Source: Pseudomonadota bacterium (GTDB taxonomy: Bacteria > Pseudomonadota > Alphaproteobacteria > Rhizobiales > Hyphomicrobiaceae). From it: DNA of 64,000 nt. The stretch is from positions 1 to 64,000 of the forward strand of contig JAFECG010000021.1 of the NCBI GenBank assembly GCA_018242215.1, read 5' to 3'. Below are positions 8,167-17,375 of this stretch, piece by piece (position 1 is the stretch's first letter; the number at the start of each line of letters is the position of its first letter). The position numbers were made by a program, and so were the translations under genes. The notes beneath the pieces are model-generated. The model saw only the letters and a list, made by a program, of their open reading frames with translations, made no database searches and was not told where the DNA came from.

Positions 8167-9192
8167 ATGCAGGGCGAAAATGCCCAAAAGGCCGAAACTC
8201 CGCTCATCGACCCCTTTGGCCGATCGATCGAGTATTTGCGCGTTTCGGTAACGGACCGCTGCGATTTCCGCTGCGTCTACTGCATGACCGAACATATGAC
8301 GTTCCTGCCCAAAAAGGATCTTCTTTCGCTCGAGGAGCTGGATAGGCTGTGCGCGGCTTTCGTTCGCCGCGGGGTGCGGAAGCTGCGCATTACCGGCGGC
8401 GAGCCCTTGGTGCGCCGCAATATCCTTTGGTTGTTTCGTGCGCTTGGCCGGCATCTCGATAGTGGTGCGCTCGACGAGCTGACGCTCACGACGAATGCAA
8501 GCCAGCTTGAGAAATATGCGAGCGAACTTTATGGCGTCGGCGTTCGCAGGATCAATGTCTCGCTCGACACGCTCGATCCCCAAAAGTTCAAAGCCGTGAC
8601 GCGGTGGGGAGATCTGACGACTGTGCTCCGCGGCGTCGACGCGGCAGAAAAAGCCGGCATACGGGTGAAGTTCAACGCTGTCGCGCTCAAGGGTATCAAC
8701 GAAAACGAGATCGAAGACCTGATCCGTTTCGCGCATGGCCGCGGCGCCGACCTGACCCTCATCGAGACGATGCCGCTCGGCGATATCGGCGACGATCGGA
8801 CCGATCAATATCTTCCACTTTCGATCGTCCGTGCGCGCCTGATGGAACGGCTGACGCTGGAAGAGAGCCCATACCGAACGGGCGGACCAGCTCGCTACGT
8901 CACGGTCAAGGAAACGGGCGGACGCCTCGGCTTCATCACCCCCCTGACGCATAACTTCTGCGAAAGCTGCAATCGCGTCCGCGTAACGTGCACCGGTCAG
9001 CTCTACATGTGTCTCGGCCAGGAAGACGTTGCTGATCTCAGGGCGCCGCTTCGGGCTTCTCCCGACGACGCGTTGCTCGACGCCGCTATTGTCGAAGCCA
9101 TATCGCGAAAACCGAAGGGCCACGACTTCATCATTGATCGCCGCACGAAGAAACCGGCCGTCAGCCGTCACATGAGCGTGACGGGCGGCTAG
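8167..9192 (+). CDS. moaA: GTP 3',8-cyclase MoaA (radical SAM)
   Basis: The first enzyme of molybdopterin synthesis, converting GTP to 3',8-cyclo-GTP. From the ATG at 8167 it has 341 residues. The radical-SAM cluster cysteines are Cys32, Cys36 and Cys39 (RCDFRCVYC). The second cluster is bound by Cys265, Cys268 and Cys282 (NFCESC and later YMC). The essential C-terminal Gly-Gly is intact (MSVTGG). I prefer ATG 8167 over the in-frame TTG at 8152 because GGGAG is about 8 bases before this ATG. It forms the third Moco gene after mobA-mobB. moaB, moaC, moaD and moaE are not in this window. Confidence 0.96.
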   Translation: MQGENAQKAETPLIDPFGRSIEYLRVSVTDRCDFRCVYCMTEHMTFLPKKDLLSLEELDRLCAAFVRRGVRKLRITGGEPLVRRNILWLFRALGRHLDSGALDELTLTTNASQLEKYASELYGVGVRRINVSLDTLDPQKFKAVTRWGDLTTVLRGVDAAEKAGIRVKFNAVALKGINENEIEDLIRFAHGRGADLTLIETMPLGDIGDDRTDQYLPLSIVRARLMERLTLEESPYRTGGPARYVTVKETGGRLGFITPLTHNFCESCNRVRVTCTGQLYMCLGQEDVADLRAPLRASPDDALLDAAIVEAISRKPKGHDFIIDRRTKKPAVSRHMSVTGG

Positions 9193-9228
9193 GCGGAAAT
9201 CATTCTCGGAAAGCCGAGGATAGCGATA

Positions 9229-9591
9229 TTAGGCCAGGACCGTGCGGACGACCTGCTTGATCTGGTCGAGCGTGAACGGCTTCGAGATCGAAAGAAGCTG
9301 ACGCACCCTGAGACGAGCTGCGCGCTCCAGCTGATCGGAAAACCCGGACATGAGGATGACGGCCAAGCTGGGCTTCAATGCGAGCGCTTTTTCCGCAAGC
9401 GAAATGCCGTCGAGCTGGGGCATGTCGACGTCCGAGATCAGGATGTCGATGTCGCCGTTTCCGGCATTGAGATAGTCGAGCGCCTCCAGGCCATCCTGGG
9501 TGACGTGCACCCGATGTCCCTCCGAGGTCAGCGCACGCCTGACGAGATCGCGCACGGCGGCATCGTCGTCTGCAAGCAGGATCGTCGCCAT
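9229..9591 (-). CDS. Single-domain response regulator, CpdR-like
   Basis: A 120-residue stand-alone receiver domain with no output domain. The acidic pair Asp9/Asp10 (LLADDD), the phospho-acceptor Asp54 (ISDVDMP) and the conserved Lys104 (SISKPF) are all present. In Alphaproteobacteria, short receivers of this form include CpdR, which when unphosphorylated directs ClpXP proteolysis of cell-cycle proteins. The sequence resembles that group, but identity to CpdR itself cannot be settled here. It is convergent with moaA and lies 35 bases downstream of hpt on the same strand, so it may share its transcript. Confidence 0.82.
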   Translation of the reverse strand: MATILLADDDAAVRDLVRRALTSEGHRVHVTQDGLEALDYLNAGNGDIDILISDVDMPQLDGISLAEKALALKPSLAVILMSGFSDQLERAARLRVRQLLSISKPFTLDQIKQVVRTVLA

Positions 9592-9626
9592 CAAGCCGCC
9601 TCCCTCGAACCCGTTCTCTTGCAATC

Positions 9627-10169
9627 CTAGTCGACGATCCGCCCCACGAAGGGCAATTCGCGATAGCGGTGCGCCACATCCATGCCGTAGCCGACCACAA
9701 ACACATCGGGACATTCGAAGGCGCAATAGTCTGGTTCGATCGATACGGCGCGGGGGGCCTGCTTGTCGAGCAAAACGCAGGTTTCAATGGTCTCTGCACC
9801 GCGAGCGGAGATCAGATCCTTGGCAAATGCCAGTGTGCGGCCGGAATCCAGCACGTCATCGATCAGGATGACATGACGGTCCCGGACGTCGAGATCGAGA
9901 TCGCGCAAAATCGAGACCTGGCCTGACGACACCCGGCTTTTGCGATAACTGGACAGCGTCAAGAAATCGACTTCCGGAGCCAAGCCCGCGGCGTGGAGTG
10001 CCCGTATCAGATCGGCAGCAAACACGAAGCTGCCTTTGAGAATCGGCACAACCAGCAGATTTTGCGGAGTTTTGGCCGCAATCGCTGCGGCGAGCACCTG
10101 CAGACGGGCGTGGATGTCCTCAGCCGAGAAGATGGTCTCGATTGCCGGTTCGGCGGATGAATCGCGCAT
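9627..10169 (-). CDS. hpt: Hypoxanthine phosphoribosyltransferase
   Basis: A purine-salvage enzyme that makes IMP from hypoxanthine and PRPP. From the ATG at 10169 it has 180 residues, normal for the family. The PRPP-binding signature VILIDDVLDSGRTL is in the centre, and LKGSFVFAADLIR and the C-terminal VGYGMD complete the type I PRTase pattern. An AGGATATG sequence serves as ribosome-binding region. An in-frame start at 10229 would add 20 residues with no family support. It is divergent from ftsE, and a CpdR-like gene follows it. Confidence 0.93.
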   Translation of the reverse strand: MRDSSAEPAIETIFSAEDIHARLQVLAAAIAAKTPQNLLVVPILKGSFVFAADLIRALHAAGLAPEVDFLTLSSYRKSRVSSGQVSILRDLDLDVRDRHVILIDDVLDSGRTLAFAKDLISARGAETIETCVLLDKQAPRAVSIEPDYCAFECPDVFVVGYGMDVAHRYRELPFVGRIVD

Positions 10170-10334
10170 ATCATATCCTATAAATCGCGCTGGCCGGTCG
10201 CCCGAAGGCCGTGAAGTTCCTGTGTACACGACCGCGCCACAATCGTAATCGATTGATCATTGTGTCTTCGCCGTGTCTATAGGCGCGAAGGCCTTTAGCG
10301 AGCCCAAAATATCCACTGCCAAGGCTGATACCTC

Positions 10335-10991
10335 TTGATTCGCTTGACGAATGTCGGACTGAAATACGACAGGGGGCCGGAGGTGCTGTCGGAGGTGACG
10401 TTCCACCTGCGGCCCGGCTCCTTCCACTTCCTGCATGGGGAATCCGGTGCGGGGAAAACATCGCTGCTCCGCCTCATGTTCATGTCGTTGCATCCGACGC
10501 GCGGCGAAATCAGGATGTTCAGCGAAGATGTCTCGAAGGTCAAACCGCAAAAGCGCGCCGAGATGCGACGCCGCATCGGCATTGTCTTTCAAGACTTCCG
10601 GCTGCTCGATCATCTGACGGTCTGGGAAAATGTCGCGCTGCCTCTGCAGGTCGTCGGCAAGAAGCCCGCCGACTACAGGGAGGACGTGACGGACCTGCTG
10701 CAATGGGTGGGGCTCGGCGACCGGATGTATGTTAACCCTTCGGTGCTGTCGGGCGGCGAGAAACAACGGGCTGCAATCGCGCGGGCCGTCATCGGCAAGC
10801 CGGAAGTGCTGCTGGCGGACGAGCCCACCGGCAACGTCGACCCGCAGATGGCGCGGCGGCTGTTGCGCCTCTTTGTCGAGCTCAACCGACTCGGAACCTC
10901 CGTCGTCATCGCGACGCACGATCATCAGCTCATGCGGCAGTTCAAGGCGCCGCGTATCGAGGTGCACAAGGGCCATGTCCGGATCATCTAG
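10335..10991 (+). CDS. ftsE: Cell division ATP-binding protein FtsE
   Basis: The ABC ATPase of the FtsEX complex at the division site, which drives peptidoglycan hydrolase activation through FtsX. It is 218 residues. Walker A is HGESGAGKTS, the signature is LSGGEKQRAAIARA, and Walker B is VLLADEPTGNVDP. The GNVD after the Walker B glutamate is characteristic of FtsE. Translation seems to use TTG 10335, with AAGG about 10 bases before it and no ATG available ahead of the Walker A. It overlaps the start of ftsX by 17 bases. Confidence 0.95.
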   Translation: MIRLTNVGLKYDRGPEVLSEVTFHLRPGSFHFLHGESGAGKTSLLRLMFMSLHPTRGEIRMFSEDVSKVKPQKRAEMRRRIGIVFQDFRLLDHLTVWENVALPLQVVGKKPADYREDVTDLLQWVGLGDRMYVNPSVLSGGEKQRAAIARAVIGKPEVLLADEPTGNVDPQMARRLLRLFVELNRLGTSVVIATHDHQLMRQFKAPRIEVHKGHVRII

Positions 10992-12078
10992 CCGCTTCAC
11001 CGGACGTGGCGAGCCAGCGATGCCGCTGCCGGGCTACGATTCTTTTGACGATCCGGTGACAGGCGTCTCGTCCCGCACATCCGGTTATCCCCCCTACCCC
11101 GAGCCGACGCTCACAACGGAAGATCCACAGCGCGAAATGAGGGCGCCTTCGCGTGACCGCGAGCGCAGCCGCAAAATGAAGGTGACAGCGCCGGTCGTCC
11201 CGCCGGGCTCCGTCACGGGGCGCTCGCTGACACTCGTGATCGCGATCATGTGCTTTCTCGCCTGCCTGACGGCCGGCGCCGTCTGGATGATCAAGGAGTC
11301 CTCGGATGCGTGGCTCAGCGACATCGCGAGCGAGGTCACCGTCCAGGTCGTTCCGCAAGACAGCGGCGACGTCGACAAGACGGTTGCCGATGTCGTTTCT
11401 TATCTGCAAAAGCAGCCCGGCATCGCGAACGTCAATGCGATGAGCCTCGATCAATCCGCCGCGCTTCTGCAACCCTGGCTCGGATCTTCCGATGTATTGA
11501 AGTCGCTCCCGGTGCCACGCTTGATCGCCGTGCAGGTCGATCGGACGAATCCACCGGATCTCGGCCGCGTTGCGGATGCGCTTACCAAGACATTCAAGGG
11601 CGCGTCGCTCGACGATCACCGGCGATGGCAGCAGCAGATCAGGGCGGTGACGCGGTCGTTTGCCCTTGGCGGCCTCGCCATTCTCGCGCTTGTCGGCGCC
11701 GCGACGACCGCAATCATCGTTTCGGCGACCCGCAGCGCCATGGCCTCGAACCGCGAAATCGTTGAAGTGCTGCATTTCGTCGGCGCCACCGACAAATTTA
11801 TCTCGCGCGAATTCGAGAAGCATTTCCTGCGGCTCGGGATCAAGGCCGGCATCGTCGGCGCGGCCTTCGCGATGCTTGTCTTCATGAGCATGCCGGCCAT
11901 CACGGAACTGCTCGGGGGCGGCGCCGTCAGCGCGGTCGAAATGCAGCGGCTGATCGGCACCGGTGCCCTCGACGCGCTTGGCTATGTCATCTTAGGATTT
12001 GTCGTCGTGACGATTGCCGGGTTGTGCATGGTTACGTCGCGTGTAGGCGTCTATCGGATCCTGAATGGCCGGCATTAG
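10975..12078 (+). CDS. ftsX: Cell division protein FtsX
   Basis: The integral membrane partner of FtsE, 367 residues from ATG 10975. Four transmembrane helices are visible: one near residue 80 (SLTLVIAIMCFLACL), then three at about 225-245, 285-305 and 335-358. A periplasmic domain of about 130 residues lies between the first and second, with the VQVVPQDSGDVDKTVADV stretch. The N-terminal 75 residues are hydrophilic and rich in Pro, Arg and Asp, longer than in many FtsX proteins. The start overlaps ftsE and AAGG precedes it closely. ATG 11020 is a second option and would shorten the tail by 15 residues. Confidence 0.92.
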   Translation: MSGSSSRFTGRGEPAMPLPGYDSFDDPVTGVSSRTSGYPPYPEPTLTTEDPQREMRAPSRDRERSRKMKVTAPVVPPGSVTGRSLTLVIAIMCFLACLTAGAVWMIKESSDAWLSDIASEVTVQVVPQDSGDVDKTVADVVSYLQKQPGIANVNAMSLDQSAALLQPWLGSSDVLKSLPVPRLIAVQVDRTNPPDLGRVADALTKTFKGASLDDHRRWQQQIRAVTRSFALGGLAILALVGAATTAIIVSATRSAMASNREIVEVLHFVGATDKFISREFEKHFLRLGIKAGIVGAAFAMLVFMSMPAITELLGGGAVSAVEMQRLIGTGALDALGYVILGFVVVTIAGLCMVTSRVGVYRILNGRH

Positions 12079-12094
12079 CTCGGTCGGGCCAGAC

Positions 12095-12110
12095 CTCGGC
12101 GCGCGCCGAG
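12095..12110 (+). terminator. Hairpin after ftsX
   Basis: A perfect 16-base palindrome, CTCGGCGCGCGCCGAG, lies 17 bases past the ftsX stop and is followed by ACTTTT. The T-run is short, so termination is likely but not certain. Confidence 0.45.
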
Positions 12111-12216
12111 ACTTTTGCTGTGATTTGCGTGGCACAGCCTCGGGTCGATAGGCGGAAGAGGCTGCCTGTTCGGGTGAAAATCAGCTAAACATCCCCGCGA
12201 TGGCCAACCGTCCTCA

Positions 12217-12891
12217 ATGCGGACGAACAGAACTTACGTCCAACTCATGAAAATGCTCACGAAAGCCCTCGTTCTGATGCTGGCATTCGGCACCGCCGCT
12301 CTAGCGTTCGGGTTCGTGCTGTTCGCTGTCTTCGTCACACGCGATGATGCGACGGGCTGGGACAAGGCAGACGGTATCGTGGTGCTGACCGGTGGCGATA
12401 ACCGCATCGAAACGGGTGCGAAGCTGTTGAGCGAAGGTCGCGCCAAACGAATGCTGATCTCAGGTGTCAACCGGAAAGTGAGCCGCGAGGAGATGCAGCG
12501 GCTGCTTGGCATCGACAAGAAGCTCTTCAACTGCTGCGTCGATCTCGGCTATGAAGCGCTCGACACCGTCGGCAACGCCGACGAGACGCGCACATGGGCG
12601 AATTCCAATGGCTATACGAGACTGATCATCGTGACATCGCGCTATCATATGCCGCGCGGACTTGCCGAGTTGGCTCTTGTCATGCCCGGCGTCACGCTTC
12701 TGCCATATGCTGTGACGCCACGACGGTTCCCGGAAACGGCCTGGTGGCTGCACCCCACGACCACGCGCGTGCTGCTTTCGGAGTATTTGAAGTTTCTTCC
12801 GGCGGTCGCTCGTCTCACCGCGCAGCGCCTCATCGATTGGCACGATGGGCAATCCGTTGCGATCATGCCGCAGAAGCACACCGATGGCTAA
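12217..12891 (+). CDS. YdcF/ElyC-family (DUF218) membrane-anchored protein
   Basis: A 224-residue protein with one N-terminal membrane anchor (about residues 15-40) and a DUF218 domain facing the periplasm. Family hallmarks are DGIVVLTGGDNRIETGAKLL near residues 50-70, then ADETRTWA and VTSRYHMPR. E. coli ElyC, a relative, is needed for envelope integrity. The biochemical activity of the family is not settled. Its last eight bases overlap the start of the acyltransferase gene, which implies co-translation. That suggests a shared envelope lipid or peptidoglycan role. Confidence 0.85.
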   Translation: MRTNRTYVQLMKMLTKALVLMLAFGTAALAFGFVLFAVFVTRDDATGWDKADGIVVLTGGDNRIETGAKLLSEGRAKRMLISGVNRKVSREEMQRLLGIDKKLFNCCVDLGYEALDTVGNADETRTWANSNGYTRLIIVTSRYHMPRGLAELALVMPGVTLLPYAVTPRRFPETAWWLHPTTTRVLLSEYLKFLPAVARLTAQRLIDWHDGQSVAIMPQKHTDG

Positions 12892-13684
12892 GTCAGAACT
12901 GCGCGGACCGAGCCCGCTGATCGTCATAAGATCGCTTGTCTATTTCGTCGTCTTCTACATCGTGACGGCGCTTTATCTCGTCCTCGGGTCGTGGTTGCTG
13001 ATCGGGCCGCGCCCGTGGGCAATGAAAGGCCTCGAAGTCCATGGCCGCACCTGCGTCTGGCTCCTGCGCCTCATCTGCGGGACGAAGCTCGAGGTTCGCG
13101 GCCACGAGAACCTGCCGAAGACGGGCTGCCTCGTCATCTCCAAACATCAATCGGCATGGGATACGTTCGGTCTGATATCGCTCTTTCGCGATCCTGCGAT
13201 CGTGCTCAAGGACGAGCTGAAGTGGATACCCTTCTACGGCTGGTTCTGCATGAAGTTCGAGCACATCCTCGTCAAACGCGAAAAAGCGTCCGCGGCGCTC
13301 AAGTCCATGATCCGCGACGCGCGCCAGAGGATCAGCATCGGACGCGAAGTCATCATCTTTCCGGAAGGCACGCGGACCATTCCCGGTGCGCCTCCTGACT
13401 ACAAACCCGGCTATATCGCGCTTTATGAAGCGCTCGGCGTCGTCACCGTGCCGCTTGCTCTGAACTCCGGCTTGTTCTGGCCGCGCCGCAGCCCTTGGCG
13501 GTATCCTGGAACGATCGTCGTCGAGTTTCTTGCGCCGTTGCCACCGGGGCTGCCGCGCGCCGAATTCCGGTCGCGGATCGAGACGGCGATCGAAACTGCA
13601 AGTACGCGGTTGATCGACGAGGCTGCCCGGAGTCCTTCGCCGCCGCCGTTGGCGCAAATGAACGCTGATGCCGGCGCCAGCTGA
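12884..13684 (+). CDS. 1-acyl-sn-glycerol-3-phosphate acyltransferase (PlsC-like)
   Basis: A membrane-bound acyltransferase that makes phosphatidic acid from lysophosphatidic acid. It has 266 residues from ATG 12884. The HX4D catalytic motif is His88 to Asp93 (HQSAWD), and the substrate motif FPEGTRT is at 159-165. A hydrophobic N-terminal anchor covers residues 12-40. Length matches PlsC. I prefer this start over 12845 because it aligns with family N-termini and overlaps the YdcF stop by 8 bases. A Pro-rich, hydrophilic C-terminal tail follows the domain. Confidence 0.92.
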   Translation: MAKSELRGPSPLIVIRSLVYFVVFYIVTALYLVLGSWLLIGPRPWAMKGLEVHGRTCVWLLRLICGTKLEVRGHENLPKTGCLVISKHQSAWDTFGLISLFRDPAIVLKDELKWIPFYGWFCMKFEHILVKREKASAALKSMIRDARQRISIGREVIIFPEGTRTIPGAPPDYKPGYIALYEALGVVTVPLALNSGLFWPRRSPWRYPGTIVVEFLAPLPPGLPRAEFRSRIETAIETASTRLIDEAARSPSPPPLAQMNADAGAS

Positions 13685-13833
13685 GTTTTCCACATCCTTC
13701 CGGGCCGGCATGATGTGCCGATGCCGCAATACGGCAGAAATCGACACGGACGCCGCGCTTTGTTGTGCGTGGCGGCCGTAGCTGTGTGGCACGATCACAT
13801 GTCTGATCGTTTCAGCAATCACGGAGCCACCTA

Positions 13834-14136
13834 ATGCGTATGTCCGCCCGGTTGATGTGGGCAGTTCTTGCCGTCGGAGGCGTTGCTTTCGCCGCCGTTC
13901 CCGCCGAAGCCAAGCAGTGCTTCAAGAAAGCCGCCGAGGGCGTTGCGCTCACCGAGAAGCTGGCGCATTTCCAGGTCGACGCGGCGCTCTTACAATCGAC
14001 GGACTGGAGCATCTATTTCACGTGGGTCTCGGGAAACGGCACGCCGGGTTATTCGTTCGGTCCGCGCCGCTATAAGTGCAACGCCGCAGCGATCGGCTGG
14101 TCGTGCTACGGCGAAGCGACGCTCTGCAAGCTCTGA
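13834..14136 (+). CDS. Small secreted cysteine-containing protein
   Basis: A 100-residue protein with a clear Sec signal peptide (residues 1-27, ending AEA before KQC). The mature part carries three cysteines plus a C-terminal Cys three residues from the end (TLCKL) and several aromatic residues, so disulfide bonding in the periplasm is likely. It sits 150 bases after the acyltransferase gene. CACGGAGCC before the start supplies a GGAG ribosome-binding site. I do not recognise the family and assign no function. Confidence 0.65.
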   Translation: MRMSARLMWAVLAVGGVAFAAVPAEAKQCFKKAAEGVALTEKLAHFQVDAALLQSTDWSIYFTWVSGNGTPGYSFGPRRYKCNAAAIGWSCYGEATLCKL

Positions 14137-14277
14137 TCGCGCTACCCATCGCTATTCTGAACAGCCGTTCGCTCTCGCCGGTTCACAGTCGGCCGTCGGC
14201 GGGCGGCAAATTTGTCTATCGGGGAGATGCGATTTCGAGCCTCCGTGCTATGCTCGACGAAAACACGGAGACATTCC

Positions 14278-14493
14278 ATGTTCATCATCGAGTATGTCGC
14301 GTCGCCGGCCGGCCGAGATCGCCCCAGAGTCTTCGATGAGCTGGCCCTCGGCTCGACGATCGAGGAAGCCAAGGATCAGGCGGACGTCCATCTTCCCGCG
14401 ATGAAGGCCAAATACGGGGCCCAAGGCTATCGCATCATCGACAAGAACAAGCAGCGCGTGGCTGTCGGCCCCGAGGGCTTCAGCGACGGGTGA
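14278..14493 (+). CDS. Small conserved-looking hypothetical protein
   Basis: A 71-residue protein starting MFIIEYVASPAGRDRP. It is hydrophilic, mixed alpha/beta in appearance, with no signal peptide and no cysteine. GGAG lies 7 bases before ATG 14278, which decides this start over upstream in-frame codons. It falls between the small secreted protein and nrdJ, on the same strand. No domain is recognised and the function is unknown. Confidence 0.6.
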   Translation: MFIIEYVASPAGRDRPRVFDELALGSTIEEAKDQADVHLPAMKAKYGAQGYRIIDKNKQRVAVGPEGFSDG

Positions 14494-14620
14494 GCGCAAT
14501 CTTCTCTCGCCTCGGCGCCTGAGAGCAGCGCCTCCTTTCGTTTGCGCTTTCGGACGCCTGCCAATGGACGGTTGCGGTCGTTGAGTTTCAAAAATGATGC
14601 CCAATCCTTCACAGGAAGCG

Positions 14621-14649
14621 TTGACAGAACGCCGTTTAGAACATATGGT
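14621..14649 (+). promoter_or_regulatory. Candidate sigma-70 promoter of nrdJ
   Basis: A perfect -35 hexamer TTGACA (14621-14626) is separated by exactly 17 bases from TATGGT (14644-14649), a 4/6 match to the -10 consensus. It lies 50 bases upstream of the nrdJ start and within no other gene. Confidence 0.55.
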
Positions 14650-14699
14650 GAACGTAGGATTGAAAAGGGCCTCCAGTTTCTTATATCTCGACGACCCCA

Positions 14700-17096
14700 A
14701 TGAGCGCGATTTTGTCAGATTTGCCCCCGATTTCCGACGCCATCTGGCGGCGGAAGTATCGCTTTGCCGGGTCCCCGGCGGCGGAGGCTGACAAGACAAT
14801 CGAAGACACCTTCCGGCGCGTGGCGTCGGCGGCCGCCTCAGTAGAGGACGGCGACGAACGGGCCCGGCAAGAATGGGGTCGCATCTTCTACGACGCGATG
14901 GCCGACTTCGGCTTTCAGCCCGCGGGGCGAATTCTCGCCGGGGCCGGTACCGATCGCAACGTCACGCTTTTCAACTGCTTCGTTCTCGGCACGATCGCTG
15001 ACGATCTTTCGAGCATTTTCGAAAACGTCAAAGAGGCGGCGCTGACGATGCAGGCAGGCGGCGGCATCGGCCATGACTTCTCGACGCTTCGCCCTCAGGG
15101 CGCGCCGGTTAAGAGCATCGGGGCAGATGCTTCCGGTCCCGTCAGCTTCATGGACGTCTGGGATGCCATGTGCCGGACGATCATGTCGGCCGGGCAGCGG
15201 CGCGGCGCCATGATGGCGACGCTCCGGTGCGATCATCCGGATATCGAGACCTTCATCGCGGCGAAGTCCGATCCGCTGCGGCTCAGGAATTTCAATCTTT
15301 CGGTTCTCGTGACCGACGCGTTCATGGATGCCGTGACTCGCGGCACCGCATGGGATCTCGTGTTCGATGGGAAAGTCTACAAGACCGTCGATGCACGCGG
15401 GCTTTGGGATAAGATCATGCGCGCAACGTATGATTACGCCGAGCCCGGTGTCATTTTCATCGACCGGGTGAATGCGGCGAACAATCTTGCGTATTGCGAA
15501 ACGATCTCGGCGACCAATCCGTGCGGCGAGCAGCCTTTGCCGCCCTATGGCGCCTGTCTTCTCGGGTCGATCAATCTCGCGCGCTTCGTCGAGCAGCCGT
15601 TCACACCGGCGGCCGGCATCGATCGTGCGAAGCTCGAGGCGCGTGTGGCGACGGCCGTCCGCTTTCTCGACAATGTCATCGATATATCGCGTTATCCGCT
15701 CGAAGCACAGGCTCACGAGGCCCGCGCGAAGCGGCGCATCGGTCTCGGCATCACGGGTCTGGCCGACGCGCTGATCTTCCTCGGCCTTCCGTATGGCAGC
15801 CCGGCAGCGCGCAACAAAGCTGCGGAATGGATGGCGATCATCCAGAACGCCGCCTATCGTGCAAGCGCGGCGCTTGCGGCCGAGAAAGGCGCGTTTCCTC
15901 TTTACGATGCCGCAGCTTTTCAATCGCGGCCGAACGTCGAGCGTCTTGATGCGGATGTCCGAGCGGCGATTGCCGCGAACGGCATTCGCAATGGCTGCCT
16001 GACGTCGATCGCGCCCACGGGCACGATTTCGCTTCTCGCAGGGAACGTCTCAAGCGGCATCGAGCCGGTGTTCGATTTCGTCTATAAGCGTCGCATCCTC
16101 GGTGAGGGAGCAGCGGCGACCGAAGAGACGATCGAGGATTTCGCTCACCGCGAATTCCGCGCCGAGTTCGGTGACAGCGCGCCGTTGACGGATGCGTTCG
16201 TGACAGCTGAAAGTCTCTCCCCCGCCGAGCATGTCGCGATGCAGGGCGCCTTGCAGCCTTTTGTCGACAGCGCCATTTCGAAGACGATCAATTGCCCGGA
16301 AGGCATTTCGTTCGAGGATTTCCGCGGCATCTATGCCGAAGCTTTCGGGCTTGGCCTCAAAGGTTGTACGACATACCGGCCGAACCCCGTCACGGGCGCC
16401 ATTCTTTCCAAGTCACCGGCGCCAGTTGCGTCAGACGCCGAGGCTGGCCGACATGCGGCGACGAGAGTGCTCGAAGATCCTGCGAAGTCGGGCGACGTTG
16501 TCTACATGACGAAGCCGCTCGAGCGGGATGCAGCGCTCGAAGGCGTAACCTACAAGATCAAGTGGCCTGCAAGCGCGCATGCGCTCTACGTTACGATCAA
16601 CGACATCGTGCGTGATGGCCGGCGGCGGCCATTCGAGATCTTCATCAACACGAAGAATCTCGAGCACTACGCCTGGACGGTGGCGCTCACGCGGATGATC
16701 AGCGCCGTCTTCCGCCGCGGCGGCGACGTGTCGTTCGTCGCGGAAGAGCTCAAAGCCGTTTTCGACCCGGAGGGCGGGCGCTGGATGCAAGGCCGCTATG
16801 TTCCGAGCCTGCTCGCAGCCATCGGCGACGTGATCGAACAGCACATGCTTCATATCGGCTTCCTGACGCGGGAAGAAGCCGATGGAAGTGAGATGAAACC
16901 GGTGCGCAAACCGATCGCCGAGATCGAGCGGCTGGGAACCGGCCCGCAGGCCGCTATTCGTCACGAGGACCATTCGCATCCCCCCGACCCCACGCTCGCG
17001 ACCGCACGAATCTGCCCGAAATGCGGAGAGCGTGCGCTGCGCCACATCGAAGGCTGCTGGACCTGTTCCAATTGCGACTATTCGCGATGCGGCTGA
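14700..17096 (+). CDS. nrdJ: Class II (adenosylcobalamin-dependent) ribonucleotide reductase
   Basis: Reduces ribonucleotides to deoxyribonucleotides using a B12-generated thiyl radical. It has 798 residues in one chain. The radical-site cluster is Asn273, Cys275 and Glu277 (NPCGEQPLPPYGACLL). Cys93 in LFNCFVLG is one of the disulfide-forming cysteines. The AGGGIGHDFSTLRPQGAPV stretch near 119-137 is the substrate/phosphate-binding region. The C-terminal 30 residues hold a CPKCGE...CWTCSNCDY zinc-ribbon-like tail, typical of the NrdJ_Z type. No class I genes are nearby. Translation starts at ATG 14700 without a strong Shine-Dalgarno sequence. No cobalamin riboswitch is apparent upstream. Confidence 0.95.
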   Translation: MSAILSDLPPISDAIWRRKYRFAGSPAAEADKTIEDTFRRVASAAASVEDGDERARQEWGRIFYDAMADFGFQPAGRILAGAGTDRNVTLFNCFVLGTIADDLSSIFENVKEAALTMQAGGGIGHDFSTLRPQGAPVKSIGADASGPVSFMDVWDAMCRTIMSAGQRRGAMMATLRCDHPDIETFIAAKSDPLRLRNFNLSVLVTDAFMDAVTRGTAWDLVFDGKVYKTVDARGLWDKIMRATYDYAEPGVIFIDRVNAANNLAYCETISATNPCGEQPLPPYGACLLGSINLARFVEQPFTPAAGIDRAKLEARVATAVRFLDNVIDISRYPLEAQAHEARAKRRIGLGITGLADALIFLGLPYGSPAARNKAAEWMAIIQNAAYRASAALAAEKGAFPLYDAAAFQSRPNVERLDADVRAAIAANGIRNGCLTSIAPTGTISLLAGNVSSGIEPVFDFVYKRRILGEGAAATEETIEDFAHREFRAEFGDSAPLTDAFVTAESLSPAEHVAMQGALQPFVDSAISKTINCPEGISFEDFRGIYAEAFGLGLKGCTTYRPNPVTGAILSKSPAPVASDAEAGRHAATRVLEDPAKSGDVVYMTKPLERDAALEGVTYKIKWPASAHALYVTINDIVRDGRRRPFEIFINTKNLEHYAWTVALTRMISAVFRRGGDVSFVAEELKAVFDPEGGRWMQGRYVPSLLAAIGDVIEQHMLHIGFLTREEADGSEMKPVRKPIAEIERLGTGPQAAIRHEDHSHPPDPTLATARICPKCGERALRHIEGCWTCSNCDYSRCG

Positions 17097-17375
17097 GCTA
17101 ACCGATTAACGATGTCCTGATCGCTTTCACGCCGTTTCTAAATTTTCGATTCTTAATTGCTAACGCGCATTTAGATTCGCGCAGCAACCACAGACTCTGC
17201 TCCGCCTGAGTGTTTACAAATCCAGCCGTTCTCAACACCTCATTGACCATCGAGGCGTGATCAGGGCAGGCACGTCAAATTTTCGGACCAAAGTTCACCA
17301 TTCCTCACAGACAAGCGGGGTATCACGGTCTCAAAAGCAGTCTTCGGCGAAAGTCGCCGATCAGGGGTTAGCGTA

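Noticed and set aside
7957-9171. A 404-codon minus-strand open frame covering moaA
   Set aside because: It is antisense to the well-supported moaA and its translation has no recognisable domains; long antisense frames are expected in high-GC DNA.
9201-9220. Bidirectional terminator between moaA and the receiver gene
   Set aside because: The hairpin CTCGG/CCGAG has only a 5-base stem and no T-run.
14494-14699. Cobalamin riboswitch or NrdR box before nrdJ
   Set aside because: No B12-box-like core or ACACNATATNTTGTGT-like boxes could be found; only a sigma-70-like promoter.
17097-17375. CtrA-type TTAA-N7-TTAA site
   Set aside because: Several TTAA motifs occur here, but none with the seven-base spacing.
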